Source: Dyadobacter sp. CY326
GTDB taxonomy: Bacteria; Bacteroidota; Bacteroidia; Cytophagales; Spirosomataceae
Assembly: GCF_021390515.1 (NCBI RefSeq)
Contig: NZ_JAJUXI010000006.1
Location: forward strand, 62,001-126,000
DNA: 64,000 nucleotides
Reading direction: 5' to 3'
Shown: positions 29,761-38,359 of the stretch, in pieces
How positions within the stretch are numbered: the stretch's first letter is position 1
Layout of the letters: each line of letters opens with the position of its first letter
Notes under the pieces: generated by a model
The model's database searches: none
What the model was told of the DNA's origin: nothing
The model's input: only the letters and a program-made list of their open reading frames with translations
Translations under genes and position numbers: made by a program

Positions 29761-30861
29761 TCAGACCTGATGCGCGAGCAAAGACTTGACATGCTGTTCG
29801 CTGCCCGTAAAGAAGGGCACTTCATCAACCTGCTTATTTAAAAAGCGCTGAATCTTCCCGTTTTCATAAGCCCGAAACACTGCCGGATGCACGTAATATT
29901 TTTTACAAACCGTACGCGTGTTTCCCAAATGTGCCGCCACGACGTCCAAACACGTGTTAAGCGTCTTTGTAAGCTGCTTTTTGGTTTCATATTTTGCCTG
30001 GTTGCTCAGATATTCAAATGCAGTGACCGTTCCCATCCAGGTGCGGAAATCTTTTGCAGAAAAGTTGGCTCCCGTATGCGTCCGAATGTAGTCATTGACC
30101 TGGCTTGCATTTAGTGAACAGCGGCCGCCATTCTCCATTGTGTATTGGAAAAGTCGCCTGCCGGGCATCTCTTTATATTGCTTCACAAGCCTGGACAACT
30201 GTGTGTCTTTGAGCGTAATGTCTTGCTTAACGCCCTTTTTTCCAGTGAACATAAATCGGATGCGGCTTCCTGTCACCGTGGCACATTTAGAATCCAGCGT
30301 GGTTATTCCGGATGAACCGTGTTTCAGTTTATAGCGCTGATTTCCAACTCTAATGCAGGTTTTGTCCATGATCTTGATGACCAATGCAATGGATTTCTGC
30401 AAATCAAAATCGCGCTTGCGCAAATCATGCTCCACTTGTTCTCTAAGAAGCGGAAGCGCCTCCGAAAATGTGAGCAGTCGGTAATATTTGGTCTGATTGC
30501 GGATTAAATTCCAATGCGGGTGATAGCGATATTGTTTCCTCCCCGCCTCATCGATCCCGGTCGCTTGAAGGTGCGCATTCGGATCTTCACTGATCCACAC
30601 TTCGCGCCATGCGGGAGGCAAAACAAGGGACCTTATTCTTCTGATCTGCTCTTTATCCTTGGCTCTGTTGCCCGCTGAATCTACGTAATGAAATTTTGGA
30701 GACTTGCCTTTACGCATAAAACCGGGCGCATTACCGGACTGGATATAATTCAAACCCGCAGCTGCGGCTGTGAGTGCAGGATCCTTTTTTAACTTTTTAA
30801 TCTGTTTTGCAGTGATGACCGGTGCTTCCGTCAACGTTCCAACTGCTACGGCTACTGACAT
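29761..30861 (-). CDS. DNA topoisomerase IB
   Basis: Eukaryote-like/poxvirus-type enzyme that nicks one DNA strand through a 3'-phosphotyrosine and relaxes supercoils. The N-terminal domain contains GKSPKFHYVDSAGN and VLPPAWREVWI; the catalytic domain has VIKIMDKTCIRVGNQRY, the conserved basic segments and the tyrosine in KKYYVHPAV (Y322 or Y323, numbered from the ATG at 30861). I prefer this ATG to a GTG 24 bases further upstream. The length is normal for bacterial TopIB. The substrate role is housekeeping or accessory; it lies between the lpxR-like gene and the phytochrome operon without obvious link. Confidence 0.93.
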   Translation of the reverse strand: MSVAVAVGTLTEAPVITAKQIKKLKKDPALTAAAAGLNYIQSGNAPGFMRKGKSPKFHYVDSAGNRAKDKEQIRRIRSLVLPPAWREVWISEDPNAHLQATGIDEAGRKQYRYHPHWNLIRNQTKYYRLLTFSEALPLLREQVEHDLRKRDFDLQKSIALVIKIMDKTCIRVGNQRYKLKHGSSGITTLDSKCATVTGSRIRFMFTGKKGVKQDITLKDTQLSRLVKQYKEMPGRRLFQYTMENGGRCSLNASQVNDYIRTHTGANFSAKDFRTWMGTVTAFEYLSNQAKYETKKQLTKTLNTCLDVVAAHLGNTRTVCKKYYVHPAVFRAYENGKIQRFLNKQVDEVPFFTGSEQHVKSLLAHQV

Positions 30862-30984
30862 ATTGATAATTTTAGACTGTTCCACCCATCATAACAAAGT
30901 GATACCAGCTAAAAGTAAATCACAATTGCCGCTCCGATGAGGAACAATCTACTCATTTTTTGAAACGAGCTTAATCGCTTTCCG

Positions 30985-33264
30985 CTATTCAATCGGCAGA
31001 TATAAAGTGAAAACCGAACCCTTGCCTGGCTCAGACCGGGCGGTGATTACGCCTCTGTGATTTTCAGCGATCTTCTTGCAAATGGCGAGACCAATGCCCG
31101 TTCCGGGATATTTATGTGCAGGATGTAATCTTTGGAAAACATCGAAAATCCGGTTCTCATATTCCTTATCAAATCCGATTCCATTGTCCACAAAAGCAAT
31201 GCTGTGATAACGCTGATCGCGCGGGGCACCCGGATTTACAGAGCTGGCTTCAACGCTATTTACTTTTATTTCAATGTTCGGCTTTGTGCCGCTTTCGGTG
31301 AATTTGATTGCATTGCTGATCAAATTGACGAACAACTGATGGATCTGAAAAGGAATAATCTTTACAGTTGGAAGCAAGTCGGAGTGAATGGTTGCATTGG
31401 TTTCTTCAATGTTATCCTGCAAGTCATCCAGCACTTTTTCGAGCACAACGTTCAAGTCAATTTGCTCAAAAACCTTCTCCATATTGCCCGCTTTCGAATA
31501 TGCAAGAATGTCCTCAATGAGATGCTGCATCTTCTCGGCAGAAAACCGCATACGCTCCACGGAGTCCTTCACCTGCGCTGACAAGTCAGGATCTTCTCGG
31601 TCAAGGACTTTTGAAGCAAAAATCTGAATCTTCCGCAATGGCTCTTTCAGGTCATGGGTGCTGATCCAGTTCAGATTTGCCAACTCCTGGTTGGCCGTTT
31701 TTAATTCCTCGTTCAATGCGCGGTTTGCATCCTCCTGGGTTTCAATAACCTGAAAACTAATGTGTTTTTCCAATGCAAAAGAAAAGTTGGAAGCAGCATT
31801 GATTTCCGACTTTCTCCACATTTCACTTTTTCCATTTAAAATTTCCTTCCAGCGCTCAAATGATTTTCTCGGCGAAAGCCTCAGGCCGTCCTCATTAGGC
31901 AGCATTGCCTTATCCGGATTGCCAGCCCAATTGATAGTCTCGACTTTTTCCTTGCGCATCCACACAATCCCGTCGGGACTTCCGGACGAAAGCGGATGAT
32001 AAATGATCCCCGCCGCCTGATGTGAAATCGCACTTCCTTGCGGATAAATTTCACGTAGGCGATCAGTCACAAGGCCTTGTTTTTTATAATTTTGGGCAAG
32101 AAAATGAAACAGAGAGGTTAATTCCTCGTCAGCCGGTGTAACGCCGTTTTTGTAAAGCGCTCCGTTCTGAAAAATCGCAGCTCCGGTGGCATTTGCCACG
32201 GTAAGCAGCAATTCCGACTTATAATAATCTTTGGATTTTTCGCTTTCGTAAAGTTTAGCAAGCAAAGCAGCCAGTGATTTGTCGACCAACTGGCTCACTT
32301 CAAACTCTTCCGCAGCTTCCCTAACTGAGATTTGAGAGGTTAAAAAATGACCTTGCAACAAAGCGGAAAGCCGGGTGTAATGCGGCAATATTTTGGGAGA
32401 ATGATGATGGCAGGCGATCAATCCCCAGAGTTTTTGATTTTGCAATAATGAGATCGTCAGCGTGGCACCGACACCCATGTTTTTCAAATATTCAATGTGG
32501 ATAGGCGATACGCTCCGCAAAATGGACAAACTCAGATCGAGCGATTGATTGCTTTTATCAGGCGCATCCAATGTGAGCAAAGGAACCGGCTTGTAATTGA
32601 TATCGGCGATCATGCGCAGCGAATTGCGGATATAAAGCTCGCGCGCCTGAGCGGGAATGTCGGTGTGCGGATATTTTTGTCCTTCAAATGGTTGTAAATC
32701 TGCACGCTTGCTTTCAGCGATGACTTCACCGTTATAGTCCGGGTCGAATTTGTAAATCATAACCCGATCATAACCCGTCACGGCGCGCGTTTCATTCGCG
32801 ATTTCCTGGCATAACTCAGGCAAATAAGTTGTTCTCTCCATCATTGACATGAATGTTCTTGTCTGATTATAGAGATTGGGCAAATTCACATTCCCGTCCG
32901 GAAACGGCTCAAATTCAAGGATTAATGTTTCGTTGCTGAGGTGGACAGTCGTGTTATAGAAAACGTCGTCCATCGAAAAAACGAATGGTCTGGCTGTGTC
33001 GATAAACGCTGCGGAAGCATATTTATCAAATTCCTCCGGTTGAAGTGTTGGGAAAATGGCTGATAATGATTTCCCCAAAATTGCATCGGCAGCTAAATGA
33101 ATATAATCGACGCTGTTTTCACTGCAAAACTCAATAATATAGGTCTGTTTATTAACGCCCAGCAAAAAGCCATGCGGTTGAATGCTTCCTGGAATGTGAA
33201 TGGGTTCACTTTCGCAATTGGTCAGGTTGACAAGATCGCGATTGACTATGTTCTTGATATTCAT
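30985..33264 (-). CDS. bphP: Bacteriophytochrome sensor histidine kinase
   Basis: Red/far-red photoreceptor kinase of 759 residues. The N-terminal PAS domain carries C17 in the biliverdin-attachment context NCESEPIHIPGSIQPHG. The GAF domain has the DIP motif (D202) and H256 (RSVSPIHIEYLKNMG), and the PHY domain tongue shows PRKSF (465-469). The kinase has H537 (STHDLKEPLRK), N651 in the N box, DNGIGF (693-698) and GTGIGL (721-726). All residues needed for a photoactive, phosphorylating protein are present. It starts 3 bases after the heme oxygenase stop, and a response regulator is first in the operon. There is no fused receiver domain, so the separate regulator is the likely target. Confidence 0.96.
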   Translation of the reverse strand: MNIKNIVNRDLVNLTNCESEPIHIPGSIQPHGFLLGVNKQTYIIEFCSENSVDYIHLAADAILGKSLSAIFPTLQPEEFDKYASAAFIDTARPFVFSMDDVFYNTTVHLSNETLILEFEPFPDGNVNLPNLYNQTRTFMSMMERTTYLPELCQEIANETRAVTGYDRVMIYKFDPDYNGEVIAESKRADLQPFEGQKYPHTDIPAQARELYIRNSLRMIADINYKPVPLLTLDAPDKSNQSLDLSLSILRSVSPIHIEYLKNMGVGATLTISLLQNQKLWGLIACHHHSPKILPHYTRLSALLQGHFLTSQISVREAAEEFEVSQLVDKSLAALLAKLYESEKSKDYYKSELLLTVANATGAAIFQNGALYKNGVTPADEELTSLFHFLAQNYKKQGLVTDRLREIYPQGSAISHQAAGIIYHPLSSGSPDGIVWMRKEKVETINWAGNPDKAMLPNEDGLRLSPRKSFERWKEILNGKSEMWRKSEINAASNFSFALEKHISFQVIETQEDANRALNEELKTANQELANLNWISTHDLKEPLRKIQIFASKVLDREDPDLSAQVKDSVERMRFSAEKMQHLIEDILAYSKAGNMEKVFEQIDLNVVLEKVLDDLQDNIEETNATIHSDLLPTVKIIPFQIHQLFVNLISNAIKFTESGTKPNIEIKVNSVEASSVNPGAPRDQRYHSIAFVDNGIGFDKEYENRIFDVFQRLHPAHKYPGTGIGLAICKKIAENHRGVITARSEPGKGSVFTLYLPIE

Positions 33265-33267
33265 TTG

Positions 33268-33885
33268 TTACTTTTCATTTTCCGCTTCATCAAGCCATTT
33301 GTCTATGATCGTGAATGTGTGAATGGCGCTGTCAATGATTGCTGCGCTTTGCTCCGTTTCCAATGCGAATTGTGTAAAAGCAGTTACAAATAATTTCCAC
33401 ATCGGGCCGGTTTGCTCACCATATCCCCAAAAGTAGGAAGCGCCATTATTTTCCGTAAGCCCCAATGTTTTGTTAATGTGCTTGAACAACATGCGCCCGC
33501 CGAGCGTAGAACCCTCCAAAACATACATGGCACCCATCGCCTCAGCAACATTCGGTAACGTGAAAGTATAAACGGGCAATGCGTCGATCTGCGTTTGGGG
33601 AAAGCCCGTGGCACGCAGGTCATTGGCAATCAGCTGTGACCGGAAGCGCTGGTTCAAATCAGGAATAACATTCTGAATCAAAGGGAATACGCACTTTTCG
33701 CAGCCGAGCGTCACGCCATACAATGCGGACAGATAAGTTTGATAATCCGCCAGGGTGACATTGGCCTCAAGAATTGCTTTCGAAAGATGATTATCTTCTA
33801 ATTTTTGATGGCTGGCTGCTGTTTGCTTTCTTAAATTCTGAACAAAAAACTCCGGACCGGAATGAACACTGCGCACTTCACTCAT
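33268..33885 (-). CDS. bphO: Biliverdin-producing heme oxygenase
   Basis: Opens heme to biliverdin, the chromophore of the adjacent bacteriophytochrome. The proximal heme ligand H26 (TAASHQKLE) and the distal-helix glycine motif in YVLEGSTLGGRML (starting about residue 121) are visible. The 205-residue length is typical. It lies 25 bases after the response regulator and 3 bases before bphP on the same strand, so chromophore supply and receptor are made from one message. Confidence 0.95.
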   Translation of the reverse strand: MSEVRSVHSGPEFFVQNLRKQTAASHQKLEDNHLSKAILEANVTLADYQTYLSALYGVTLGCEKCVFPLIQNVIPDLNQRFRSQLIANDLRATGFPQTQIDALPVYTFTLPNVAEAMGAMYVLEGSTLGGRMLFKHINKTLGLTENNGASYFWGYGEQTGPMWKLFVTAFTQFALETEQSAAIIDSAIHTFTIIDKWLDEAENEK

Positions 33886-33910
33886 AGACGGTATATGAAA
33901 TCACTAAAAG

Positions 33911-34354
33911 TTAATTGGGTATCAAAAATTGTTCCATTCCCAGCAACGGTTCGTTCGCTGACTCCGTAGCAAGACATCTCCTGAGTATATCAATCAGCGC
34001 GGCGAAGCTTGTAGGTTTTTGAATATACAAATGCGCACCGCCCGCATAGGCCGAATCTAATAAATGTTGCGCAATGGAAGTTGAAAGAATAATTACTTTA
34101 ATATCCTTAAAGGCTTCCAGCTGCTTGATTTCTGCTAGACATTCCAGACCATTCTTAATGGGCATGTTCATATCCAAAAAAATGAGGTCTGGCTTGAAGT
34201 TGCCGCTTTTAAGAATTTCCATGAGCCGCATGCCGTTCTCGGCCACAATAAGCTGTATTTGAGCCGGAATCTGGTCAAGTGCTTCCTGGAAAAGATAAGC
34301 ATCATCTTCGTCGTCGTCCGCCAGAAGAATCCGGAGTTGTTTGTCGTGGGTCAT
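33911..34354 (-). CDS. Single-domain response regulator, first gene of the phytochrome operon
   Basis: CheY-like receiver without an output domain. The acidic pocket D13-D15, the phosphoacceptor D61 (FLDMNMP), S91 and K113 (IQKPTSF) are present. It resembles the RcpB-type regulators that accompany bacteriophytochromes, including the long C-terminal tail (about 125-147) that follows the last helix. I chose the ATG at 34354; the codon before it is a TTG. Being a stand-alone receiver, it presumably passes the light signal by protein contact or phosphotransfer, not by binding DNA. Confidence 0.93.
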   Translation of the reverse strand: MTHDKQLRILLADDDEDDAYLFQEALDQIPAQIQLIVAENGMRLMEILKSGNFKPDLIFLDMNMPIKNGLECLAEIKQLEAFKDIKVIILSTSIAQHLLDSAYAGGAHLYIQKPTSFAALIDILRRCLATESANEPLLGMEQFLIPN

Positions 34355-34555
34355 CAATATTCTTTTGCTGACGGAGGAAGGTCAGCAGGTTAAACTTATA
34401 GTATTTAAGAAAGAAATATTGAAACGCCATTTCCAACCCATTATGCAAAAATAATACAAACTTTTATAAATGAAGATATATCGTCCGATTACACCGGGCA
34501 TGGCACAGTTTTTGTTCTGTAAATATCAAATCATCACGAAAAATTGAAAACTATT

Positions 34556-35119
34556 ATGAAAAAGATAACATTAAGTGGTTTGCTTGTAGCAGCCATGCTA
34601 ACATTCTCAGCTTGCAACAGTAATAAGGCAGAAGACAGTAAAGAGGTGGCAGAAGAGCAAAATGATGCCAAATTAGACGACACGAAGCTTGAAGATGACT
34701 CTGAATTTGCCGTAGCGGCTGCTGATGGTGGAATGTTGGAAGTTCAGCTTGGCGAATTGGCCCAAACAAACGCTGCAAGCGCTGATGTGAAGAAATTTGG
34801 TGCAACAATGGTCACTGAACATGGCAAAGCAAACGAAGAACTGAAAGCATTGGCGCAAACAAAAAATATTACTTTGCCGATGTCACTAAGTGATGACAAG
34901 ACGAAGAAAGTAGAAGAATTGTCTAAGAAAAAAGGCGCAGAGTTCGATAAAGATTACATTGCTTTCATGGTCGATGATCATAAGGAAGATATAAGTGAAT
35001 TCGAGGAAGCTGCGAGCGATGCGAAAGACGGAGAGGTGAAATCATGGGCAGCTGGAAAAGTGCCTGCCTTGAAGCACCATCTGGAAATGGCTCAGACATT
35101 GAAAGATAAATTGAAATAA
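34556..35119 (+). CDS. DUF4142 lipoprotein
   Basis: A 187-residue lipoprotein from the ATG at 34556 (lipobox region MLTFSAC, Cys about 20). After an acidic linker comes the ferritin-like DUF4142 domain: EFAVAAADGGMLEVQLGELAQTNA, a KKFGATMVTEHGKANEELKALA helix and the DKDYIAFMVDDHKEDISEFE helix. The function of the family is unknown; it is common in envelope stress contexts. A terminator follows directly, so it is monocistronic. It diverges from the phytochrome operon with a 201-base shared upstream region. Confidence 0.88.
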   Translation: MKKITLSGLLVAAMLTFSACNSNKAEDSKEVAEEQNDAKLDDTKLEDDSEFAVAAADGGMLEVQLGELAQTNAASADVKKFGATMVTEHGKANEELKALAQTKNITLPMSLSDDKTKKVEELSKKKGAEFDKDYIAFMVDDHKEDISEFEEAASDAKDGEVKSWAAGKVPALKHHLEMAQTLKDKLK

Positions 35120-35140
35120 GCTTAACCGCTTTGTATATAG

Positions 35141-35171
35141 GCCGGAACGCACATAGCGTTCCGGCTTTTTT
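35141..35171 (+). terminator. Terminator after the DUF4142 gene
   Basis: A perfect 10-bp GC-rich stem (GCCGGAACGC, 35141-35150, with 35156-35165), a 5-nt loop and a run of six T. Confidence 0.93.
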
Positions 35172-35262
35172 GTTTTTATACCATTGGAAAACAAAAAGAA
35201 ATCCTGAATTTGTGATGCAGGAGCTGTTTCCCCTCGTTCACGAGAAGTATTTCTGACAAACA

Positions 35263-35294
35263 TTTGTTAAATACTTTTCTGATAGCTTATTTTG
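35263..35294 (+). promoter_or_regulatory. Candidate Bacteroidota-type promoter for the sulfatase operon
   Basis: A TTTG at 35263-35266 and TATTTTG ending at 35294 are spaced about as the -33 (TTTG) and -7 (TAnnTTTG) elements of the Bacteroidota primary sigma factor, and lie about 20-50 bases before the sulfatase ATG. The -7 element is one base short of the consensus. Confidence 0.45.
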
Positions 35295-35315
35295 TCTACC
35301 AATTATATAGAGTAA

Positions 35316-36887
35316 ATGAAAATGCGTTACAAGTTTGCCTTAACCCACATTTCTAAATTTTCATTTTTATTGGCGCTGATGGCAATCAGCAGCAGTGTTA
35401 TTGCGCAAACGCAAAGTCGGCCAAACATTATTTTCATCTTTTCGGACGATCATGCATATCAGGGAATTGGCGCTTATGGAAACAAAATTGCCAAAACACC
35501 CAACATTGACCGCATTGCGCGAGAAGGGGCGTTGCTAACTAATAATTTGGTAACCAATTCGATATGCGGCCCAAGCCGGGCAACATTACTAACCGGAAAA
35601 TACAGCCATATGAATGGCTACAAACGCAACGACCGGACAAAATTCGACACCAATCAGACATTGCTTTCAAAGACATTGCAGCAAAGCGGTTATCAAACGG
35701 CCTGGATCGGTAAAATGCATTTGAACAGCCTTCCGGCAGGATTTGATTATTGGAACGTGTTGCCAGGACAAGGTCAATATTACAATCCTGAATTCGTAGG
35801 CCAGCCGAATGATACAACAAAATATACAGGTTACGTTTCTGACCTCATCACTAAGTTTTCGGTGGACTGGCTCGAAAAACGGGAAACTTCCAAGCCATTT
35901 TTCCTCATAGTCGGGCATAAAGCTACCCACCGCGAGTGGCTTCCGGATTTGCAGGATCTTGGTGCTTATGACGATGTAACATTTCCATTGCCTGCCAACT
36001 TTTATGACGATTATAAGGGTCGTACGGCAGCATTGCAGCAGGATATGAGCATTGAAAAAACAATGCGGTTGAAGCAGGATTTAAAGGTGGATGTCGATTA
36101 CGAAAAAGACTTTGCATATAACCGCTTCAACCCCGAGCAAAAGAAAGTTTTCACGGCATATTACAACAAGATCAGCAAGGAGTTAGCTGACAAAAAGCTG
36201 ACTGGCAAAGCATTGACCGAATGGAAATATCAGCGTTATCTACGTGATTATTATTCAGTTGCCAATTCGCTAGACCGTAACATTGGCAAGTTGCTTGACT
36301 ATCTGGACAAATCAGGATTGGCTAAAAATACGGTCGTTATTTATGCATCTGACCAGGGATTTTATCTGGGTGAGCACGGCTGGTTTGATAAGCGTTTCAT
36401 TTATGAGGAATCATTAAAAACGCCATTTGTGATCCGCTATCCAGGCGTGATCAAGCCAGGAAAAAAAGTTGACGATCTCGTTGTAAACATTGACTGGGCG
36501 CCCACAGTGCTTGATCTTGCCGGCGCGAAAGTGCCGACTGATGTGCAGGGCAAATCATTTTTACCATTATTAAAGGATTCGCAAACAGCAAAAGTGCCCT
36601 GGCGCAAGGAAGCCTATTATCATTATTACGAATTCCCCGAGCCGCACCACGTTTTTCCGCATTTCGGGTTACGCACCAGTCGCTATAAGCTCGCTTATTT
36701 CTACGGGGGAGCAGATTCCTGGGAATTATATGATTTAGAAAAAGACCCAACGGAAGGCGCCAACATTTACGGAAAGCCCGGAACAGAAAAGATTATAGCC
36801 GATTTGAAAGCAAAATTGAAGGTGCTGATGCAGGATTACAAGGATGACGAAGCGCTGAAACTTCTCGCGGGAGCCAAAAATATTTAA
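35316..36887 (+). CDS. Exported Cys-type sulfatase
   Basis: Sulfate-ester hydrolase of the alkaline phosphatase superfamily. After a signal peptide (about 1-30, ending VIAQ) comes the metal site FSDDHAY (D44, D45) and the modification motif C84-G-P-S-R88, in which the cysteine must be oxidised to formylglycine. The late metal-site segment ASDQGFYLGEHG and the C-terminal subdomain (SWELYDLEKDP) are present. At 523 residues it resembles the N-acetylglucosamine-6-sulfatase/iduronate-sulfatase-like S1 groups, but the substrate cannot be deduced. The FAD oxidoreductase gene starts 10 bases after its stop, and a gene for the enzyme that makes formylglycine follows two genes downstream, indicating a dedicated maturation partner. 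Confidence 0.95.
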   Translation: MKMRYKFALTHISKFSFLLALMAISSSVIAQTQSRPNIIFIFSDDHAYQGIGAYGNKIAKTPNIDRIAREGALLTNNLVTNSICGPSRATLLTGKYSHMNGYKRNDRTKFDTNQTLLSKTLQQSGYQTAWIGKMHLNSLPAGFDYWNVLPGQGQYYNPEFVGQPNDTTKYTGYVSDLITKFSVDWLEKRETSKPFFLIVGHKATHREWLPDLQDLGAYDDVTFPLPANFYDDYKGRTAALQQDMSIEKTMRLKQDLKVDVDYEKDFAYNRFNPEQKKVFTAYYNKISKELADKKLTGKALTEWKYQRYLRDYYSVANSLDRNIGKLLDYLDKSGLAKNTVVIYASDQGFYLGEHGWFDKRFIYEESLKTPFVIRYPGVIKPGKKVDDLVVNIDWAPTVLDLAGAKVPTDVQGKSFLPLLKDSQTAKVPWRKEAYYHYYEFPEPHHVFPHFGLRTSRYKLAYFYGGADSWELYDLEKDPTEGANIYGKPGTEKIIADLKAKLKVLMQDYKDDEALKLLAGAKNI

Positions 36888-36897
36888 TGATCGGGTT

Positions 36898-38349
36898 GTG
36901 CGAAAAGTAGAATATGATGCAGTCGTGGTGGGTTCTGGTCCGAATGGACTGGCAGGAGCGATCACCTTGCAGCGCGCCGGGCTGTCGGTTCTGGTGGTGG
37001 AAGCAAAGCCGACCATTGGCGGCGGAATGCGTTCTGCCGAGCTTACGCTTCCCGGTTTTGTGCATGATGTTTGTTCGGCGATCCACCCGATGGCAATGCT
37101 TTCGCCGTTTTTTAAAAGTGTGCCATTGAAGGATTTTGGATTAGAAATGATCCAGCCGGAATATGCCGCAGCGCATCCATTTGACGATGGCAATGCGGCC
37201 GTTTTGCACCAGTCGTTGGCGGAGACAGCAGATGGTTTAGGAATTGATAAAGGCGCTTATCTCGATTTTATGCAGCCGCTCGTCGAAGATCTCCCGGGCT
37301 TGCTGCCGGATTTGCTCGGGCCGCTGGAATGGCCAAAGCATCCGGTCGATCTGGCAGCATTTGGAATAAAAGCGCTTCCACCGGCCAGCTGGACGCGAAA
37401 GTTTTTTAAAACAAAGGAAGCAAGAGGCCTTTGGGCAGGAATGGCGGCGCATGCGATTCAACCATTGCAGAATGTTGCAACATCTGCATTCGGAATTATG
37501 CTCATGGCAGCCGCGCATTTGAAAGGCTGGCCTATTCCAAAAGGAGGCAGTCAGTCCGTGGCCAATGCATTGACGGATTATTTTAAAACAATAGGCGGGG
37601 AAGTTGAAACAGATTTTGAAGTAAAATCGCTGGATGAGCTTCCGGCTTCAAAGGTTGTTTTGCTTGATGTGACGCCCAAACAATTGTTAAGCATTGCCGG
37701 TGAAAAGTTAAGCGCATCTCACCGCAAAAGGCTTGAAAGATTCCGTTATGGAATGGGCGTTTTCAAAATTGATTGGGCATTGGAAGAGCCGATTCCTTTC
37801 AAGGCCGAGGCTTGCAAAAAAGCAGGAACTGTGCATTTGGGAAATACATTCGAGGAAATTGCTTACAGTGAAAAGAGCCTTTCAAATGGCAAGCATATAG
37901 AAAAACCATTTGTGCTTTTGGCGCAGCAAAGCCTGTTCGATCCGTCTCGTGTGCCCGCGGGGAAGCAAGCAGCCTGGGCCTATTGCCACGTCCCGAATGG
38001 TTCGACGAAAGATATGACGGACATAATCGAAAATCAGGTTGAGCGTTTTGCGCCAGGGTTTAAAGACGTTATCAAAGGAAAGCATGTGATGAACACGGTT
38101 CAAATCGAGGCTTACAACCCGAATTACGTTGGCGGGGATATCAACGGTGGCATCCAGGATATTTTTCAACTTTATTCAAGGCCAACATTGCAGTTTTCAC
38201 CTTACCGCACTTCGGCAGAGGGCGTTTACTTGTGTTCGTCATCCACACCCCCGGGAGGAGGCGTGCATGGCATGTGCGGCTATCATGCTGCGAAACAAGC
38301 ATTAAAGGATGTTTTTAAAATCAAAACGACCCAATTTGCTCGGGTTTAA
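36898..38349 (+). CDS. NAD(P)/FAD-dependent oxidoreductase, phytoene desaturase-like (CrtI fold)
   Basis: A 483-residue flavoprotein with an N-terminal Rossmann dinucleotide motif (VVVGSGPNGLAGA, about 9-21) and the second strand ending in VVEAKPTIGGGMRS. The C-terminal FAD segment reads GVYLCSSSTPPGGGVHGMCG, as in CrtI-like and pyridine nucleotide-disulfide relatives (PYROXD2-like). The start is a GTG, since the sulfatase stop is only 10 bases upstream and the MRKVEYDAVVVGSG N-terminus fits the fold. There is no signal peptide, so it acts in the cytoplasm. Its link to the flanking sulfatase and formylglycine-generating enzyme is unexplained: the three genes have 10-base gaps and look like one operon. 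Confidence 0.88.
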   Translation: MRKVEYDAVVVGSGPNGLAGAITLQRAGLSVLVVEAKPTIGGGMRSAELTLPGFVHDVCSAIHPMAMLSPFFKSVPLKDFGLEMIQPEYAAAHPFDDGNAAVLHQSLAETADGLGIDKGAYLDFMQPLVEDLPGLLPDLLGPLEWPKHPVDLAAFGIKALPPASWTRKFFKTKEARGLWAGMAAHAIQPLQNVATSAFGIMLMAAAHLKGWPIPKGGSQSVANALTDYFKTIGGEVETDFEVKSLDELPASKVVLLDVTPKQLLSIAGEKLSASHRKRLERFRYGMGVFKIDWALEEPIPFKAEACKKAGTVHLGNTFEEIAYSEKSLSNGKHIEKPFVLLAQQSLFDPSRVPAGKQAAWAYCHVPNGSTKDMTDIIENQVERFAPGFKDVIKGKHVMNTVQIEAYNPNYVGGDINGGIQDIFQLYSRPTLQFSPYRTSAEGVYLCSSSTPPGGGVHGMCGYHAAKQALKDVFKIKTTQFARV

Positions 38350-38359
38350 TAATCAGGTT

